Source of the DNA: Neoceratodus forsteri
Taxonomy: Eukaryota; Chordata; Ceratodontiformes; Ceratodontidae
Length of the DNA stretch: 64,000 bases
NCBI GenBank assembly: GCA_016271365.2
Contig: JADMNL010000022.1
Location: 218,464,501 to 218,528,500 of the forward strand
Reading direction: 5' to 3'
In this document: piece after piece, positions 11,143 through 22,225 of the stretch
Layout: each line of letters starts with the position of its first letter
How positions within the stretch are numbered: position 1 is the stretch's first letter
Notes under the pieces: model-generated
What the model saw: only the letters and a program-made list of their open reading frames with translations
Database searches by the model: none
What the model was told of the DNA's origin: nothing
Translations under genes and position numbers: made by a program

Positions 11143-13067
11143 TGTAACCCGCAGGTGGCACTATCCCTTGGGCTACTACCCCTGTCTGCTTGGCTACTAA
11201 CAGGTTGAGGGGCCTGAGTTCTAAAATGGGTGCCTCCACCCAAAGGTCAGGGCTGGTTGTGGCTAGTCTAACCAGGTCACAGCCCTCTGGGACACTGTGA
11301 CCCCCCCTTTTCTCCCGCTAGTGGCCCACACAGTACACAACAGTAGCTTCCCCAATACCACAGATATGCAAACCACATACACTTGTGCTTAGCACTTACC
11401 CTCAGGACTGGTTCCTTCAGCTCGACTCTGGGGACCCCCTATAAAATAAGGTGATGCAGTACAATAGCCATAATACTTTCAGCATAAACAGACACCACAG
11501 TCAAGGTAAACTGCAGAAACAAACAGATCTGATTTATTTAGGGGGCTGTAACAAGGAAGGGGGAAAATCAGGTTAATTAGCTTAAACACATTAATAACCA
11601 CAGTACTGTGCATGCACTTAGAGTCCCATATAGTCACACTCTCTGGGTACCCAGGATGGATAAAGGTCTGGCCAGGTCTGGTGCAGCTGGTTGGAGCCCT
11701 GTGATGAAAAAAGAACATGCACACACAATTTGTAATCCGGAGCCGGATGGCTCAGTTCGTGGAAAGAAAAGCACAGACAATCTGATGACACACTTTGATT
11801 AAACAACAGTTGCAGGGAGCTACCCTGATAATTACTCACGGTACCCAGGCCAAACACAGGAGGGCTGATGGATGAACTCTGTGGATTGCCAGAGGAAGCA
11901 GAACCCTTAATGATGGATCTGTCTGTGCAGCAAGGTAGTGAGGCAAGACTCGTGGCAGGGCCTATCTGCACCAGGCACGGATTCAGTCCGATTTGGCCTG
12001 TGAAAACTACTTCCAGCACTAGCTCACAGTTTACAGCAATTGGGGAAACCAGAACGCGATCTCCTTCCAGCACATAGCACATTTATATGTAAAAGAAAGT
12101 TTACTGTACCAGGCAGGTGACTCCTCAGTCCTGATCGCAAAACACACTGCAATTACCTGGGAGCACTATGGTAGCTAAAGTCCTGACAGGCCGATCACTT
12201 TCAGCAAAATCTTCGGTCTTCTACAGGGTAAGCCTGGTCTCACAACAGCAGCAGCTAGCTTTTTCCTTCACAACTTCAGTTCAGTCCAAAACACCTTCTT
12301 CTGACTCTTTTCTCACAACAGCAGACAGGCTGGAATCAGACCTCACATGCACCTCCTGGTGAACTACCGCCGCTTGAACAGAGCAGAGCTGAGCTCCTTC
12401 ACTCTTCACTCTCTAACTTGGATCTGGCTTCCCAACAGACAGCCCAGGGTGTTTCACTTAGATCCAAAAGGTTTGGTTAGTCAGTTCAGTTGTCAATCAC
12501 AGCAGAGCTCCCTCTATAGGTGCAAAAAGGCACCAAGGATCCAAAACTACATTACCCAGAGGCACCCTCCATACAGTCCCATTTCCACAGGCTCTAACTG
12601 AGAGTCCCAGTCCCGACTGGCTCAAAGCAAGCTCCATCTTAGAGTCCTCACATACTGATTGGTCCAATTCAACAGTCTGGGACCAAAATGGTGGGCCCAA
12701 CAGAACCAGTTTGTGCTACAGGAGAAACAGGTTAGACAAACTGCATTTTCAGTATTACTCTGCAATTTTTCCCAAAAACTGTTACAGCGTTCAATAGTGC
12801 TCCCTCTGTGCTTGTAGCGATGGCAAAAACAGAACACTTAGCCAGCAGCTTGGGCGGGACTCAGGCTTAGAAACACACAGTCCCCCCATTCACATTAATT
12901 ATGTCTGCAAACAGACAGCTCTTAAAGAGACAGTACGCAGAGGCTCTAAAAGCACTCGCTGCAGTGCCATTTAAGACGGCTTAAGCACCGAACACCATCC
13001 AGACCTGGAGCACTTAGGCAAGCTCCTGGAAGACTTTTGGGAACCCCCATTTGCGGGGGGGGTTACA
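11143..13067 (-). mobile_element. Solo-LTR-like element, copy 1 (about 1.9 kb)
   Basis: The ends are TGTAACCC and GGGTTACA, the short inverted TG...CA type of an LTR, and the 4-bp direct repeat AATA sits immediately outside on both sides (11139-11142 and 13068-13071). A second copy with the same ends and its own 4-bp repeat occupies 41645-54397, so the boundaries are solid. The minus orientation is inferred because the AAATAAATCAG phrase near 11530 would then act as a poly(A) signal and a TATAAAT-like phrase near 12080 as a promoter. No internal coding region or second LTR is present. A 4-bp duplication suits some Ty3/Gypsy or class I endogenous retrovirus-like groups; the superfamily is not resolved. 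Confidence 0.65.
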
Positions 13068-13094
13068 AATAAAACACTCATTGTGAATTTTTCA

Positions 13095-13205
13095 ACTGCT
13101 CCTTGTCATCCTATGCTTCCTGACCTGTGCCTTGATTGAAATTTTTAACCTACTAGGTTCATGGGGAGGGTCATAAGAAGGGTATGTTGAAAATTTAGGG
13201 TCAAG
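13095..13205 (-). repeat. Family A monomer, fragment before a SINE-like insertion
   Basis: It contains CCTACTAGGTTCATGGGGAG and TATGTTGAAAATTTAGGGTC, the reverse-strand phrases of family A. It breaks at 13205 and the homology continues at 13794, with AGGGTCAA repeated at both junctions. Confidence 0.6.
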
Positions 13206-13793
13206 GCAAGCCTGCCAGCACAGCGGTAGTGTTTCTGCTCACGACGTCGATGCCCTGGAATTGGACGCGACCTCGAGACTCAGAGGGCCAGTCGGGGGGG
13301 GGGGCAGAGGATCAAGTGTCCCAAGGACTGCTCTCCTCCTCCTCCAGATGGGAGGGTGGGGAAGCCTCTGGTGCAGTACTGATCCCTGGTGGAGGCCGGG
13401 AGTTCGACTGCTGGGATTGTGCATAGTAGGGGAGGCATGCCGGACATTGGAGCTCAGCTCCATTATGTCATTGCACACCACGTCTCCCGCCATAGGTTTA
13501 GCATCTCAAAAATTGCCGGCCCCCCACGCGTGACACCCTGCTCCACTATCAGGCCTGCTCCATCTGCCAATGGCTCTTTGACTGACGACTGAGCCTTGTC
13601 ACTCATGCTTGAGGGGGTCTTGCTCTCGTGGTCCTACCCTGGGGGGAAGCCAGGGTTTACCCTTTATCTTCCATTGGGGGAGAGTCCGCCAGACAGCCCT
13701 GCCCAGGAAGGTAAGCCTAGGCATGGATCATCTTCGAGGGTCCAGGGGGCTGATGGTGGGATGGGTAGTGGCGTCCAAAAAATAAATAAGTCA
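13206..13793 (+). mobile_element. Family B SINE-like repeat, copy 1
   Basis: This insertion lies inside family A repeats. AGGGTCAA occurs just before it (about 13198-13205) and again at its end (about 13793-13800), a possible 8-bp target duplication. The start is tRNA-like (AGCGGTAGTGTTTCTGCTCA), the body has GGACTGCTCTCCTCCTCC, and the tail is AAAAAATAAATAAG. Related copies lie in reverse at 17213-17757 and 30905-31478. A tRNA-like head with an A/T-rich simple tail suggests a long SINE, but no LINE partner was identified. An 8-bp duplication would also suit a hAT-type DNA element. Confidence 0.5.
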
Positions 13794-14400
13794 GGGTCAA
13801 AATTCTAAAAAAAACAACAAAGTTATGAGCATACTTTGATATTTTTCAACACTCACTCATAATTTTGGTAATTTTCAATATTGTGACCCCAAATTTTCAA
13901 CATAGCCATGTTTTCACACCACCTCATGAACATGACACCTGTCATTTTTCAAATCCTGACTGAAATGTGTTTTTGCACCTGTGGTGCGAAATGATGTTTC
14001 ATCTGCTTTTTGTAAAATTACACCTACCGGGTTCATAACGTCGGGTCATTCGAAGACTATGTTGAAAATTTGGGGTCAAAATATTAAAAAGGTTATGATG
14101 GTACATTGACATATTACAACACTTGCTCATAACTTTGGTAATTTTCAATATTCTGATCTCAGATTTTCAACATTGCCATTCTTTTACACCGTCTCATGAA
14201 CCTGACAGCTGTCATTTTTCAAATCCTGGCCCAAATGTAATTTCGCACTTGTGGCACAAAATGACATTTGTCCCAGTATTTTAAAAATGATACATGTCAT
14301 GTTCAGAAGTGTGTGTGTGTGTATGTGTGTGTGTGTGTGTGTGTGTGTAATAAAATGGCTATGTTGAAATTTTGGTGTTAAAATGACACACACACACACA
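13794..14400 (+). repeat. Family A tandem monomers (about 279 bp period)
   Basis: GGGTCAAAAT starts at 13794 and again at 14073, with parallel downstream phrases (CTCATAA.TTTGGTAATTTTC, TTTTCAACAT.GCCAT, TCATGAAC.TGACA, CTGTCATTTTTCAAATCCTG). Each monomer is itself partly palindromic. The second monomer runs into a (GT)n microsatellite. These units are the same family as those of the 24-27.5 kb palindrome. Confidence 0.75.
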
Positions 14401-14424
14401 AAAAAAAAAATATATATATATATA
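14309..14424. repeat. (GT)n, (CA)n and (TA)n microsatellite cluster
   Basis: (GT)n occupies 14309-14348, (CA)n 14386-14400, then an A run and (TA)n to 14424. Between them lies TATGTTGAAATTTTGGTGTT, a family A end. Confidence 0.95.
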
Positions 14425-14966
14425 GAGTAACGTTGCTTTCAATAGGAGTATGGACGTCCATCCCCCCTTGACTGTCAGCCACTTTGCCAGTCTGTCATCA
14501 TGTCAGCATTGCAGGATGTGTGAAAGGAGATGGCTTCATCCTGACCTTGTGGTGGCCGATGAGCAAAGCAACTTCCCCCCTCACCCTCATCCCAAGACTA
14601 GAGTGGGCCCAGAGATGCTGAATTGTGACCATATTACCCCACACTGGCCTCCATGAGTGACCTAAGTCCGTTCACAAACCTGGGTTGCTGCCGTGGAATT
14701 GGTATTGGTATCTACCCTACTGCTAATCCACTTTAAGCCCCCAAAATAAAACTACAACCCCTTTCCACCTACACAACTGATCAATATTTTTATGCTTACC
14801 CTCACCCATTTTCCACTCTATGTCTACAGGTACAGAGGATGTCAGCACTGACGTTGGAGGACACTTACCACATGTATCAAAAAGGATTGTTTTATGTTTA
14901 AATTACCTTGTTTGCCCCAGATAGCTACTAAAGAGATGCAGATCCTTTGTGACCCTGTTCCTATTC
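14425..14966. other. Unassigned, partly similar to family B
   Basis: Around 14650-14700 the phrase GAGTGACCTAAGTCCGTTCA followed by CAAACCTGGGTTGCTGCC resembles the family B head region near 31385-31430. This is probably a diverged, incomplete copy. Nothing else was recognised. Confidence 0.35.
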
Positions 14967-15351
14967 TTATTTTACTTATTTAGTTTTGTTGACCGGGTAA
15001 GTGCACTAGATAAATCCTGCCTATTTTCAGGCACGACCCGGGAGGGGTACAGATGAATGCCAGCTGACTTTGAACCAGATTAAGCTGTTGGTGGTACTTT
15101 TAGTGAATGAGGAAATTTGGCCGGACATCAGGAAATTCCCTGCTCTTTTTCGATAAGTGCCATGGGATCTTTAACATCCACCTGAACTACCACCAATCCA
15201 GGCAGATGGGACCTCGGTTTAACGTCTCATCGGAAAGATGGCACCTCAGAAGTGCAGCACCCCTCTCATGCTGCACTACAGTGTCAGTACTGGGATATTA
15301 ATCCAAGTGCCAGACGTAGGAACTGAACCCACAGCCCTCTGATCTCCCAGC

Positions 15352-15383
<32 letters not shown>

Positions 15384-15386
15384 TGA
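14967..15386 (-). mobile_element. tRNA-headed SINE with a LINE-like tail
   Basis: Read on the minus strand, it starts with GGCTCAGTAGGTAGCACACT (A-box-like) and has GGGTTCAGTTCC (B-box-like, at 15319-15330), the internal RNA polymerase III promoter layout of a tRNA. A conserved central part follows (GATGAGACGTTAAACCGAGG; GTTAAAGATCCCATGGCACT), as shared by several vertebrate SINE groups. The tail is TTACCCGGTCAACAAAACTA followed by AATAAGT. Partial copies occur at 23330-23467, 25205-25492 and 58729-59113. The tail matches LINE 3' ends in the window, so a LINE probably mobilised it. It encodes no protein. Confidence 0.85.
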
Positions 15387-15960
15387 CAGTGATATGACTG
15401 GATCTTCCCTCAAACATCCCACAATCCACAGTACCCAGGTAAGAAATCTTTGCTATTAGTACTGTGTCTCAGCTAGTGGTTATACTTGCAGTTGTGCCAT
15501 TACACCATACCATTGTACAGTGCAGCAGTGTAACTTCAACTATTAAAATGCTGCTGTCTTTCACTTGTTCATTGATTGGTGAAGCAGGGCTAGAAATAAC
15601 TCAAATATTCTATTTATACAGTTCAGAAAACAAAAAAGAGATGGCACCAGCAGTGACTGTGGATTGCTGTATTTATTAAAGTGCTTTAAAATACACCATA
15701 CTAGGCAGGGCTCACCAAAAACAATCGGGAGACAGCGTACTGACTCTCTTCCAATTTTATCTACTATATCAATCCACATTCATTACTGGTGGCATCTCCT
15801 TTTTGTTTTCTGTGCCTTAATTCCTGAGTCAGGCACAGCATCTGGAGAGTGGAGTTTTTGTTTGCTTGTTTATACGCGTCTACTTTCAGAAAAAGAAGGG
15901 ACATCAATTACAAAAAACTACGGTAATGCATTAACTATTAATGTTAATAGGGGAGTCACA
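15387..15960. other. Unassigned stretch
   Basis: No supported gene. Open frames on both strands near 15464-15987 have no recognisable domain and overlap each other. Confidence 0.4.
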
Positions 15961-16626
15961 CTGAGCAAATCTGATTCATTTCTTTGACTAGGTGACCAGG
16001 GAAATAGCTCATGGAAGGGCAGTGGACTTGGCCTATTTGGACTTCAGCAAAGTCTTCAACACTGTGCCACATAGGAGAGACTGATAAAGAAATGTGGCAG
16101 TACAGGGGTGGGATCGAAAGTTGTCAGTTGGGTAAAAAACTGTTTAATGGATAGGCTACAGAGCACCGTGATAAATGGCACTCATTTTAATGAGGGGAGA
16201 GTGACCAGTGGGGTACCACAGGGCACCGTACTCTTTAATGTCTTCATAAGGAACATTGCAGAAGAACTGGAAGGGAAGGTATGCCTTTCTGCAGATGACG
16301 CCTGATTCTGTCATAGAGTGGATACTCAGGAGCGAGTGGAAAGAATGTGTAGGGATCTTGGGAAACTCGAGGAATGGTCAAGAACATGACACTTGGAGTT
16401 AAGTGCCAAAAAGTGCAAAATCGTGCACCTGGGGCATGGGAACACAGGAGCTGAGTATAGGATGGGGGAGGTACAGTCAGTCACTAAGCAGGAAAGGGGC
16501 TTTGGGATAATCATATCTAATTACCTCAAAGTGGTGGAACAGTGTGACAAGGCAGTGGTCAGGGCCAGTGTGAAGCTGGGGTGCATAAAGAGAGGTATCA
16601 TCAGCAGAAGGCGGGAGCTGGTGTTA
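15961..16626 (+). pseudogene. CR1 RT fragment, broken
   Basis: Recognisable RT blocks are DLAYLDFSKVFNTVPH (motif A), RVTSGVPQGTVLFNVFI, EGKVCLSADD (catalytic box, normally FADD, here SADD) and CKIVHLGHGN. Stops occur after motif A, after the catalytic box (TGA near 16303) and at 16388. A few residues are deleted between PQG and LFNVF compared with copy A. It is not functional. Confidence 0.85.
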
Positions 16627-16628
16627 TG

Positions 16629-16751
16629 TAAGCAATACAACATGATGGGAATGTTGGTTGTACCAGGTTTACCACATGCCAGGGGTGGCCTTCAGCCCCT
16701 GGGCGTGTGTTAAACTTAGTACAACCAACACTACCAGTGTCTTATTGCTTA
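16629..16751. repeat. Short perfect-armed palindrome inserted in CR1 copy B
   Basis: TGTTGGTTGTAC (16652-16663) pairs exactly with GTACAACCAACA (16719-16730). The arms extend outward to TAAGCAATA (16629-16637) and TATTGCTTA (16743-16751), and inward through CAGGGG/CCCCTG. The palindrome begins almost exactly where CR1 homology stops. This could be a small foldback or miniature inverted-repeat element. No target duplication was identified. Confidence 0.65.
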
Positions 16752-17212
16752 TATAAAATGGTTCTTTGCTCAATTCATTTAAAAATAGAAAAACCATTTA
16801 GAAATATATGAAAATGTTAATTAAATATTGTAAAATGTGTAAAATAGTTCCTCTGCCAGTTTGGTGAAACCTATGTGTATACCTGTGTGCCAGTAGACTA
16901 TTAAAACTTTATAAACCCCACCATGGAGTATATGTGTTATTTCAATGGTTTGCAGCACTTCTGATTACTGAGGGAATGAGCAAGGAAGAAGTACATGGAT
17001 TGCCAGCTGAGATCCATGTCTGGCAGGCGAACACTAGCATTTTTTTTAAGATGCTGCCCGCAGATGGAAGCTTGATGCTGGTTATAATTGTTTGTGTCAG
17101 CAGTATGAGTGAGTGCATAGCTGAGACAGCAAGCAGCAGTGGCATGTCTTGATTGGGTTGTAAAAACTCTTTTCTAGTTTCTCACGCCTTTGTCTGTTTT
17201 TCCATATTGCTT

Positions 17213-17757
17213 CTTCCATTGGGTCAGCTCTGGCGGGCTATTCAGCCCTGTCCCTACCACTCCCATCCAGCACCCCCCAAACCATCCACCCTGAGAATTC
17301 CCCACAGATTTCCCCTGTGGTGGGGCCAGGAAGGGAAGGGCCATTCTCCCCCCATCTGGAGACTCTCATCCAGAACTGGGGTGGAGTTTGGGTGGCAATG
17401 CAGTAACAGGGCTTCACAAAGCCAGTGTCTTCCCTATACCATTTTCTCCCTTTGCCCCTTGCCGTGGTAACACAAAAACATGCATGTGTGGAAACACGCA
17501 CACACCATGGAATCGTGGCCCTTCCCTTGCATGGTGCTCGTACTCTGGGGTTGCCACCTGGCCTACACTAGATAGTACCCAAGGAATGAGATGGCATCCC
17601 TCACCAAACCCAGGAGAGGAGAGCAGTCCATCGAATGCTCAATCCTCTTCCCCCCCAGTCAACCCCTGGCACCCGAAGCTCGTTCTCAAATTTGGGTCAC
17701 CAGTGTGGTGAGAGGTAAGGCACATAGCGTGTCATAGCTCTGTGCCACTGGGCCGGT
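17213..17757 (-). mobile_element. Family B SINE-like repeat, copy 2
   Basis: It aligns along its length with 30905-31478 in the same orientation. Shared phrases include CCCCACAGATT.CCCCTG, GGGCTTCA.AAAGCC, ACATG..TGTGGA, CCAAACCCAGG and CACCACTGGGCC/GCCACTGGGCC at the right end. On the minus strand the right end becomes a tRNA-like head (GGCCCAGTGGCACAGAGCTA). It is inserted between pieces of CR1 copy B and is therefore younger than that CR1. Confidence 0.6.
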
Positions 17758-18039
17758 TATGCCTTTGTCTTTATAAGGCTTGTTTGAAATTATGGTGTTT
17801 CTTGCCATAGGAATGGAAGCAGTCAGCCACTGGGAGGTAGGTACTGTTATTAGCCACCTGACCTTGTCTGGAGTGGAGTCTGTGAGATCCCACCTACTAC
17901 TTCACTGAAAGAATGGTGGACACCTGCAACAGTCTGCCAGCAGAGGTGGTGAGCAAAAAACAGTCGGGGGCTTCAAACATGCATGGGATAGACAAAAGGA
18001 AAATTTGTAAATAAGCCGGGGCACTATCCGATGGATGAA

Positions 18040-18740
18040 GGGCCAACAACATTGTTTTTTTTATTGTTTTATTCCCTCTTCTGAGTTGGTGGGGAATGAA
18101 GATAAAAGGGGCAGCTAGCTACAGAGATGCTGTAGCTGTCCCCAAGCTGAAAAGCCAACTGCTCAGTTGGATGGAAAGCCAGTTCTTTAGTACTCTTACC
18201 ATAAAATGTGATGTCATTTGAATTTGGAGGGGGGCTTGTGCCTATTTAGAGGGTAACATTGATTTTAAGCAAAATGAAGAGAGATGCTGTAATAATCTAG
18301 GTGTGTAAACTTGCTATACCCTATTTTCATGATCTCATGTCAGATGAGTCAGCCTGTCTGTGTTTACTTAGAGAATTGGGAGTCAGACAAGTCACATGGT
18401 GCTGACATCATCAGTAGACAGGTATAAAAGCCTACCTCCTGAGATGCAAAAGAGATGAGTCAGTCAGTGGAGACCTGACCATTGTGGAGGAAGCATCTCT
18501 TAGTACATGCACATTTTCATGTACTAAGAATCTATTTGGCTGGAACATAGCCTGGAAGTTGTGCACTGAGGGAATTGTGCCCTGTTTTTGCAGAACTGAA
18601 GGACACATCACCTATTTTCTTTCTGTATGCTTATGATTTTATTTTTTTATTTAGGAAAATAACTATCGCAAAGTGCGTTCTACACCTTTTACCTGAGTTT
18701 GTGCATCTGTCTCACCCACTAACCCTCACATCTGCATAGA
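18040..18740 (+). mobile_element. LTR-like insertion in the CR1 copy B 3' region
   Basis: The block interrupts CR1 homology. Within it, a TATAAAAG box near 18423 is followed by a 5'-end-like stretch, then GATTTTATTTTTTTATTTAG, and it ends ACCCTCACA; TGTAATAATC near 18279 is a candidate left end. This looks like a solo LTR with promoter and 3' part, but no convincing direct repeats flank it. Family unknown. Confidence 0.3.
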
Positions 18741-18815
18741 TAGAATAGACAGGAAAAATCTGGGCAGAGTAGGTGGGCCAAGCAGTCCTTTTCCACCAGC
18801 AATTTTTATGTTTTC

Positions 18816-19973
18816 CCCCAAACTGACCTGCAAACCTGTTTCAAGGATCTCAGGGGGCAGAATGTATTTATGCATTGGGCTTTATGACGATGCAGAAAAA
18901 GGGGTATCCTCTCAGTGGGTGACTTTTATTATGGAGGGGCCTAAAAGTCTTTTAATGACCTTAGACAAGAATATCAGATTCAACCAGGGGATTTCTTCAC
19001 ATACCTTAAATTAAGAACATATGTGCAAGATATGAATGTTAACCTGTCCACAATTGGAAAAAATAGTTTATAAACCGCAGTTTAAAATTAGAGCTTTTAC
19101 AGCCTTTTATAAATTGCTTTCAGGAGCTGCTCATGTTACAGAAAACAAAGCCCAGAGAGCATGGGATATTGATTTGGGATATTAGATAGATGTAGAAACA
19201 TGGTAAGCAGCAATAAGCCATGTTCACACCTGCTCCTTTACTAATGCACTGCATAGGATACAACTGAATTTCCTATATAGAGCATACCATACACCAATGA
19301 AATTACATGGATAACTGACTTGTTACTGTGTATTGTAGTGCTGTTCTACCACGGTTTCCCCTCCTCCGGATTGCACCTCGAAACTAGCCTTAGCTCAGTG
19401 TGCCTCTTCCGGTTACCAATTTTCAAATAAATACATAAATACAATTGTTAATCTTCTTATCTGTCACTGTCATTCCAACTCGTAATCCATTTGGTAAATA
19501 TCCATTCATCCCACAGTTTCTCTACAGTGTTACGTATGTTAGCAGCAGTGTGTTCCTCATCCATGACAGTGGCACGATGTACGCCATCCCAATCTTTATT
19601 TATGTTGTTTTACCAGCTAATGCATAGGCAGACTCCATTGTGCTCTGCGACACTTTGTCCTGTTTTTTGCGGCAGGGTTCCTAGGCTTTTGCAGCAGCAT
19701 TTTAAGATTTCTGTGGCATAATGCAGTCCGGTCACTGGCTAAAATGTGGTGTGATGTCATTGATGATATCTCATGCCGAGCATAGAGGAGGGGCTTCAGG
19801 ATAAATGAGATGGGGAGGGAGCTGGGAACCATGGGGAAAAAATGCATATTTGAAAGAAAACTTACCAAGAATGGTGAATTCTGTGGCATTATATATATTC
19901 TGCAGCATGCTGCAAATTCTGTGAAAAATGTCATGGCTGCAGAATCACCAACTGTCAGGGCCCTTGTGCATAG
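18816..19973. other. AT-rich unassigned stretch
   Basis: No coding motif or RNA gene was recognised. Short open frames near 19491-19985 on both strands overlap each other and show no domain. Confidence 0.4.
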
Positions 19974-20167
19974 GCAACCATACACAACAAGGCTGTGTTT
20001 CCATCAAGGGATTATGAGTACATCATACAGGCCTCAAGTGCAAAGCTCGAGTAATGTACAGAATAATGTATGAGCACCCATACACAACAATGCTGTGTTT
20101 CTATCCAGGGGTTCTGGTAACATTATAGAGAATTTGAGAGCAAAATTCGAGTAATGTACAGAATAAT
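19974..20167 (+). repeat. Tandem repeat of about 100 bp, left part of a split array
   Basis: Two units, each reading about CAACCATACACAACAAGGCT, GTGTTTCCATC, a variable middle, and CGAGTAATGTACAGAATAAT. The array breaks at 20167 after GAATAAT and resumes at 22226 with GTATGGACAACCGTACATAA, in register. The gap is exactly the L2-like LINE, so this is one array opened by insertion. Confidence 0.85.
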
Positions 20168-20681
20168 CAAACAATCAAAATATTTATTTACCCAGGCGAT
20201 CACCATTGAGCAAGCTCATTTACAAGGTGGACATGCAGTTTGCAAGGATGAGGGTACAGAATAGAGTACAAGTAAAATATACATAAAACAACAGTAGCAA
20301 GATGTATACAACAAAATATATACAGTGTAGAAATAAAGGTAAATAATATATACAGAGATGCCTTTATAATCCTATCCATCAATAACATGTTTATAGCCTG
20401 TAATGGAGTCCCTGGGATATGGAAAAGTGTATGTGTAGGAGGTAGGGACGCTGGCAGAAAGATTCTGGGATACTAAGTAGGTGGTATCAGGGCATAAGAG
20501 TGGGCAATGGGGGGGGTGTTGCAGTGAGTACATAGTACCGGTGGGACTGGAATGGACTGAGGTGAACCAGTAGTACCGGTGGGACTAGAATGGACTGAGG
20601 GAGGGGGGAGTAATCTTGGTAAGGGAACACTTAGTTTGAACGGTAAGGACTTAGATTGAGCGGAAACATCAGCTGGACAAC

Positions 20682-22225
20682 TAGGAACGGTGGAAACAGT
20701 TACAGAGCTCCACAAATGTTTTGGCATACAGGGTCTTGAACATAGCAAGACTAACAGGGGAGCCAAGTCTCAGCGATTTCTGTATCCTATTCCAAAGCGT
20801 GGGCAGGGGAAAGCTTATGGCTGCTCTGCCAAAGCGGGTACCGACCCTATGTACTTTCAGGGAAACCATCGAGTGACTTCTCAAGGCATAATTCCCAGTT
20901 AGGCTTAGTAGGAGACAGTCAGCAATGTATTGTGGGAGTTTGTTGGTGATGGCTCGGAGCGTCCAGAGGGCTGCATTTCTATACCACCTGTGTTGAAGGG
21001 AGGGCCAACCCACAGCTGCATATAGTGAATAGTGGTGGATGGAAAAGGGGAAGCCTGTTATAAATCTCAGGGCTCTATGATACAGTACATCCAATTTAGC
21101 AAGGTGTGAGGCTGGGCACTGGCCACATATGAAGTGAGCATAGTCAATTAGTGAGAGGAACGTGGATTGGATGAGCTGTCTTTTGGCGTCTGCAGTCAGG
21201 AGGCAATTTATTCTGAAGAAGAGTCCAAGCCTCTGCCTCAGCTTTTTCAGCAGTTCTTCTATATGTTCCACAAAGGAGAGTTTATTGTCTATCCAGACAC
21301 CCAAATACTTGAATTTTGGTATGTATTCAAGATGTTCACTTAGTACCCCCAACAAGGTAGCACTAACTTTTCATCCCCCTATCTGAACCCTCCCGATGCT
21401 CCAGAACTATTATACCTAACGAATCTCCAGTACTAACTCGCTAAGATGTAGGACAAAGAAGAATGTAATGTAATGAAATAACAACTTTGCAACTACATAT
21501 ATGAAACCACTATTACAACTGCTATGTGTACACAGCTGAATACTGTATACCCATGATAACCTGTATCTGCTTATATTCTACTGTTTAATTATACTTGTAT
21601 TGTTATTTCCGGGTCGCCCCTGAAAAAGGGACCTTCGGGGCCCAGTGGGCCTACCCGGTCATCAAAATTCAATAAATAAATAAATAAATAGTAAGGTGGA
21701 GATAGAAGGTAATGGACCAGCAGTGGCAGAATATGCCCCCTGGCCAGTTGGTGAGAATAGCATTGCCTTGGTTTTCTTCGCATTAAGTAGTAGTCTGAGG
21801 AGCTGGTGCTGCAGGATATTAAGGTCAGTTTGCAGGTCGCCACAGGCAGCTTCCGGAGATTTATGGCCTATGTAGAGCACTGTGTCGTCAGCACACAGTT
21901 GAATGCTTGCTTCCTTAATGCCTACATCCAGGCTGTTGATATAGATAGCAAACAGTAATGGTCCCAATATGGACCCCTGAGGGACACCTCTTTTTATCAG
22001 TTTAAGTGAAGAAAGCTCCCCTTCAGCCTTGATTTGTTGTTGCCTACCAGTGAGGTAGTCATGGAACCAACACAAGGAAGTTCGGTCTAGGCCTATTGTT
22101 TGTAAGGTGGAGAGGAGCAAACAGTGGTCGACGGTTTCGAAGGCTGTACTGAGATCCAGGAAAACTGCACAGATGAATTTTTTGTTGTCTAAGTCCCGTT
22201 GCCAGTTGTTAGTTACTTTTGCCAG
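20682..22225 (-). pseudogene. L2/Rex-like reverse transcriptase, 3' portion
   Basis: RT motifs are FLDLSTAFETVDH (motif A), GVPQGSILGPLLFAIYINSL and LCADDTVLY (catalytic Asp pair intact), then the LNAKKTKAMLF block. After the inserted segment the frame resumes with YLGVWIDNKLSF, the conserved post-RT block, and a C-terminal domain ending in FHRS. Without the insertion the two halves read in the same sense with little damage, so this copy is fairly young. The N-terminal endonuclease is missing through 5' truncation. Confidence 0.88.
21365..21692 (+). mobile_element. LINE 3' end nested in the L2-like LINE
   Basis: Opposite orientation to its host. It ends GTCGCCCCTGAAAAAGGGAC, CCAGTGGGCCTACCCGGTCA, then ATCAAAATTC and AATAAATAAATAAATAAATA. 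The same 90-bp end occurs at 25.4 and 30.0 kb. Upstream is non-coding 3' UTR. The host RT reading frame stops at its edges and resumes after it. The left edge is approximate. Confidence 0.75.

Larger units (their letters stand above)
15961..18815 (+). mobile_element. Old CR1 LINE (copy B), split by later insertions
   Basis: Three collinear CR1 pieces are recognisable: RT to C-terminal linker (about 15961-16626), the C-terminal FTER-like region (about 17890-18030) and the 3' end GTAGGTGGGCCAAGCAGTCC (about 18745-18813). Between them sit a 1.25-kb block (a palindrome, family B and unassigned DNA) and a 0.7-kb block (LTR-like). It is more diverged from copies A, C and D than they are from each other, so it is an older or different subfamily. 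It is 5'-truncated inside RT. Confidence 0.8.
20168..22225 (-). mobile_element. L2/Rex-like LINE, 5'-truncated, inserted in a tandem repeat
   Basis: The minus-strand copy begins inside RT and runs through the RT C-terminus and a 3' UTR, ending in CCTGGGTAAATAAATATTTTG. Both edges are sharp because it interrupts an in-register satellite. It is split by another LINE 3' end on the plus strand (about 21365-21692). The RT sequence differs from CR1 and is closest in style to L2, Rex or related jockey-group LINEs. Clade assignment needs a tree. Confidence 0.85.

Noticed and set aside
13794..14400. Possible CRISPR-like array (also 26010-27480)
   Set aside because: Units are about 280-300 bp with no short direct repeat and unique spacer structure, and the DNA is vertebrate. 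These are tandem palindromic monomers.
15319..15386. Possible tRNA gene on the minus strand
   Set aside because: The A-box-like and B-box-like phrases are present, but the sequence continues directly into SINE body and tail, and a full cloverleaf could not be drawn.
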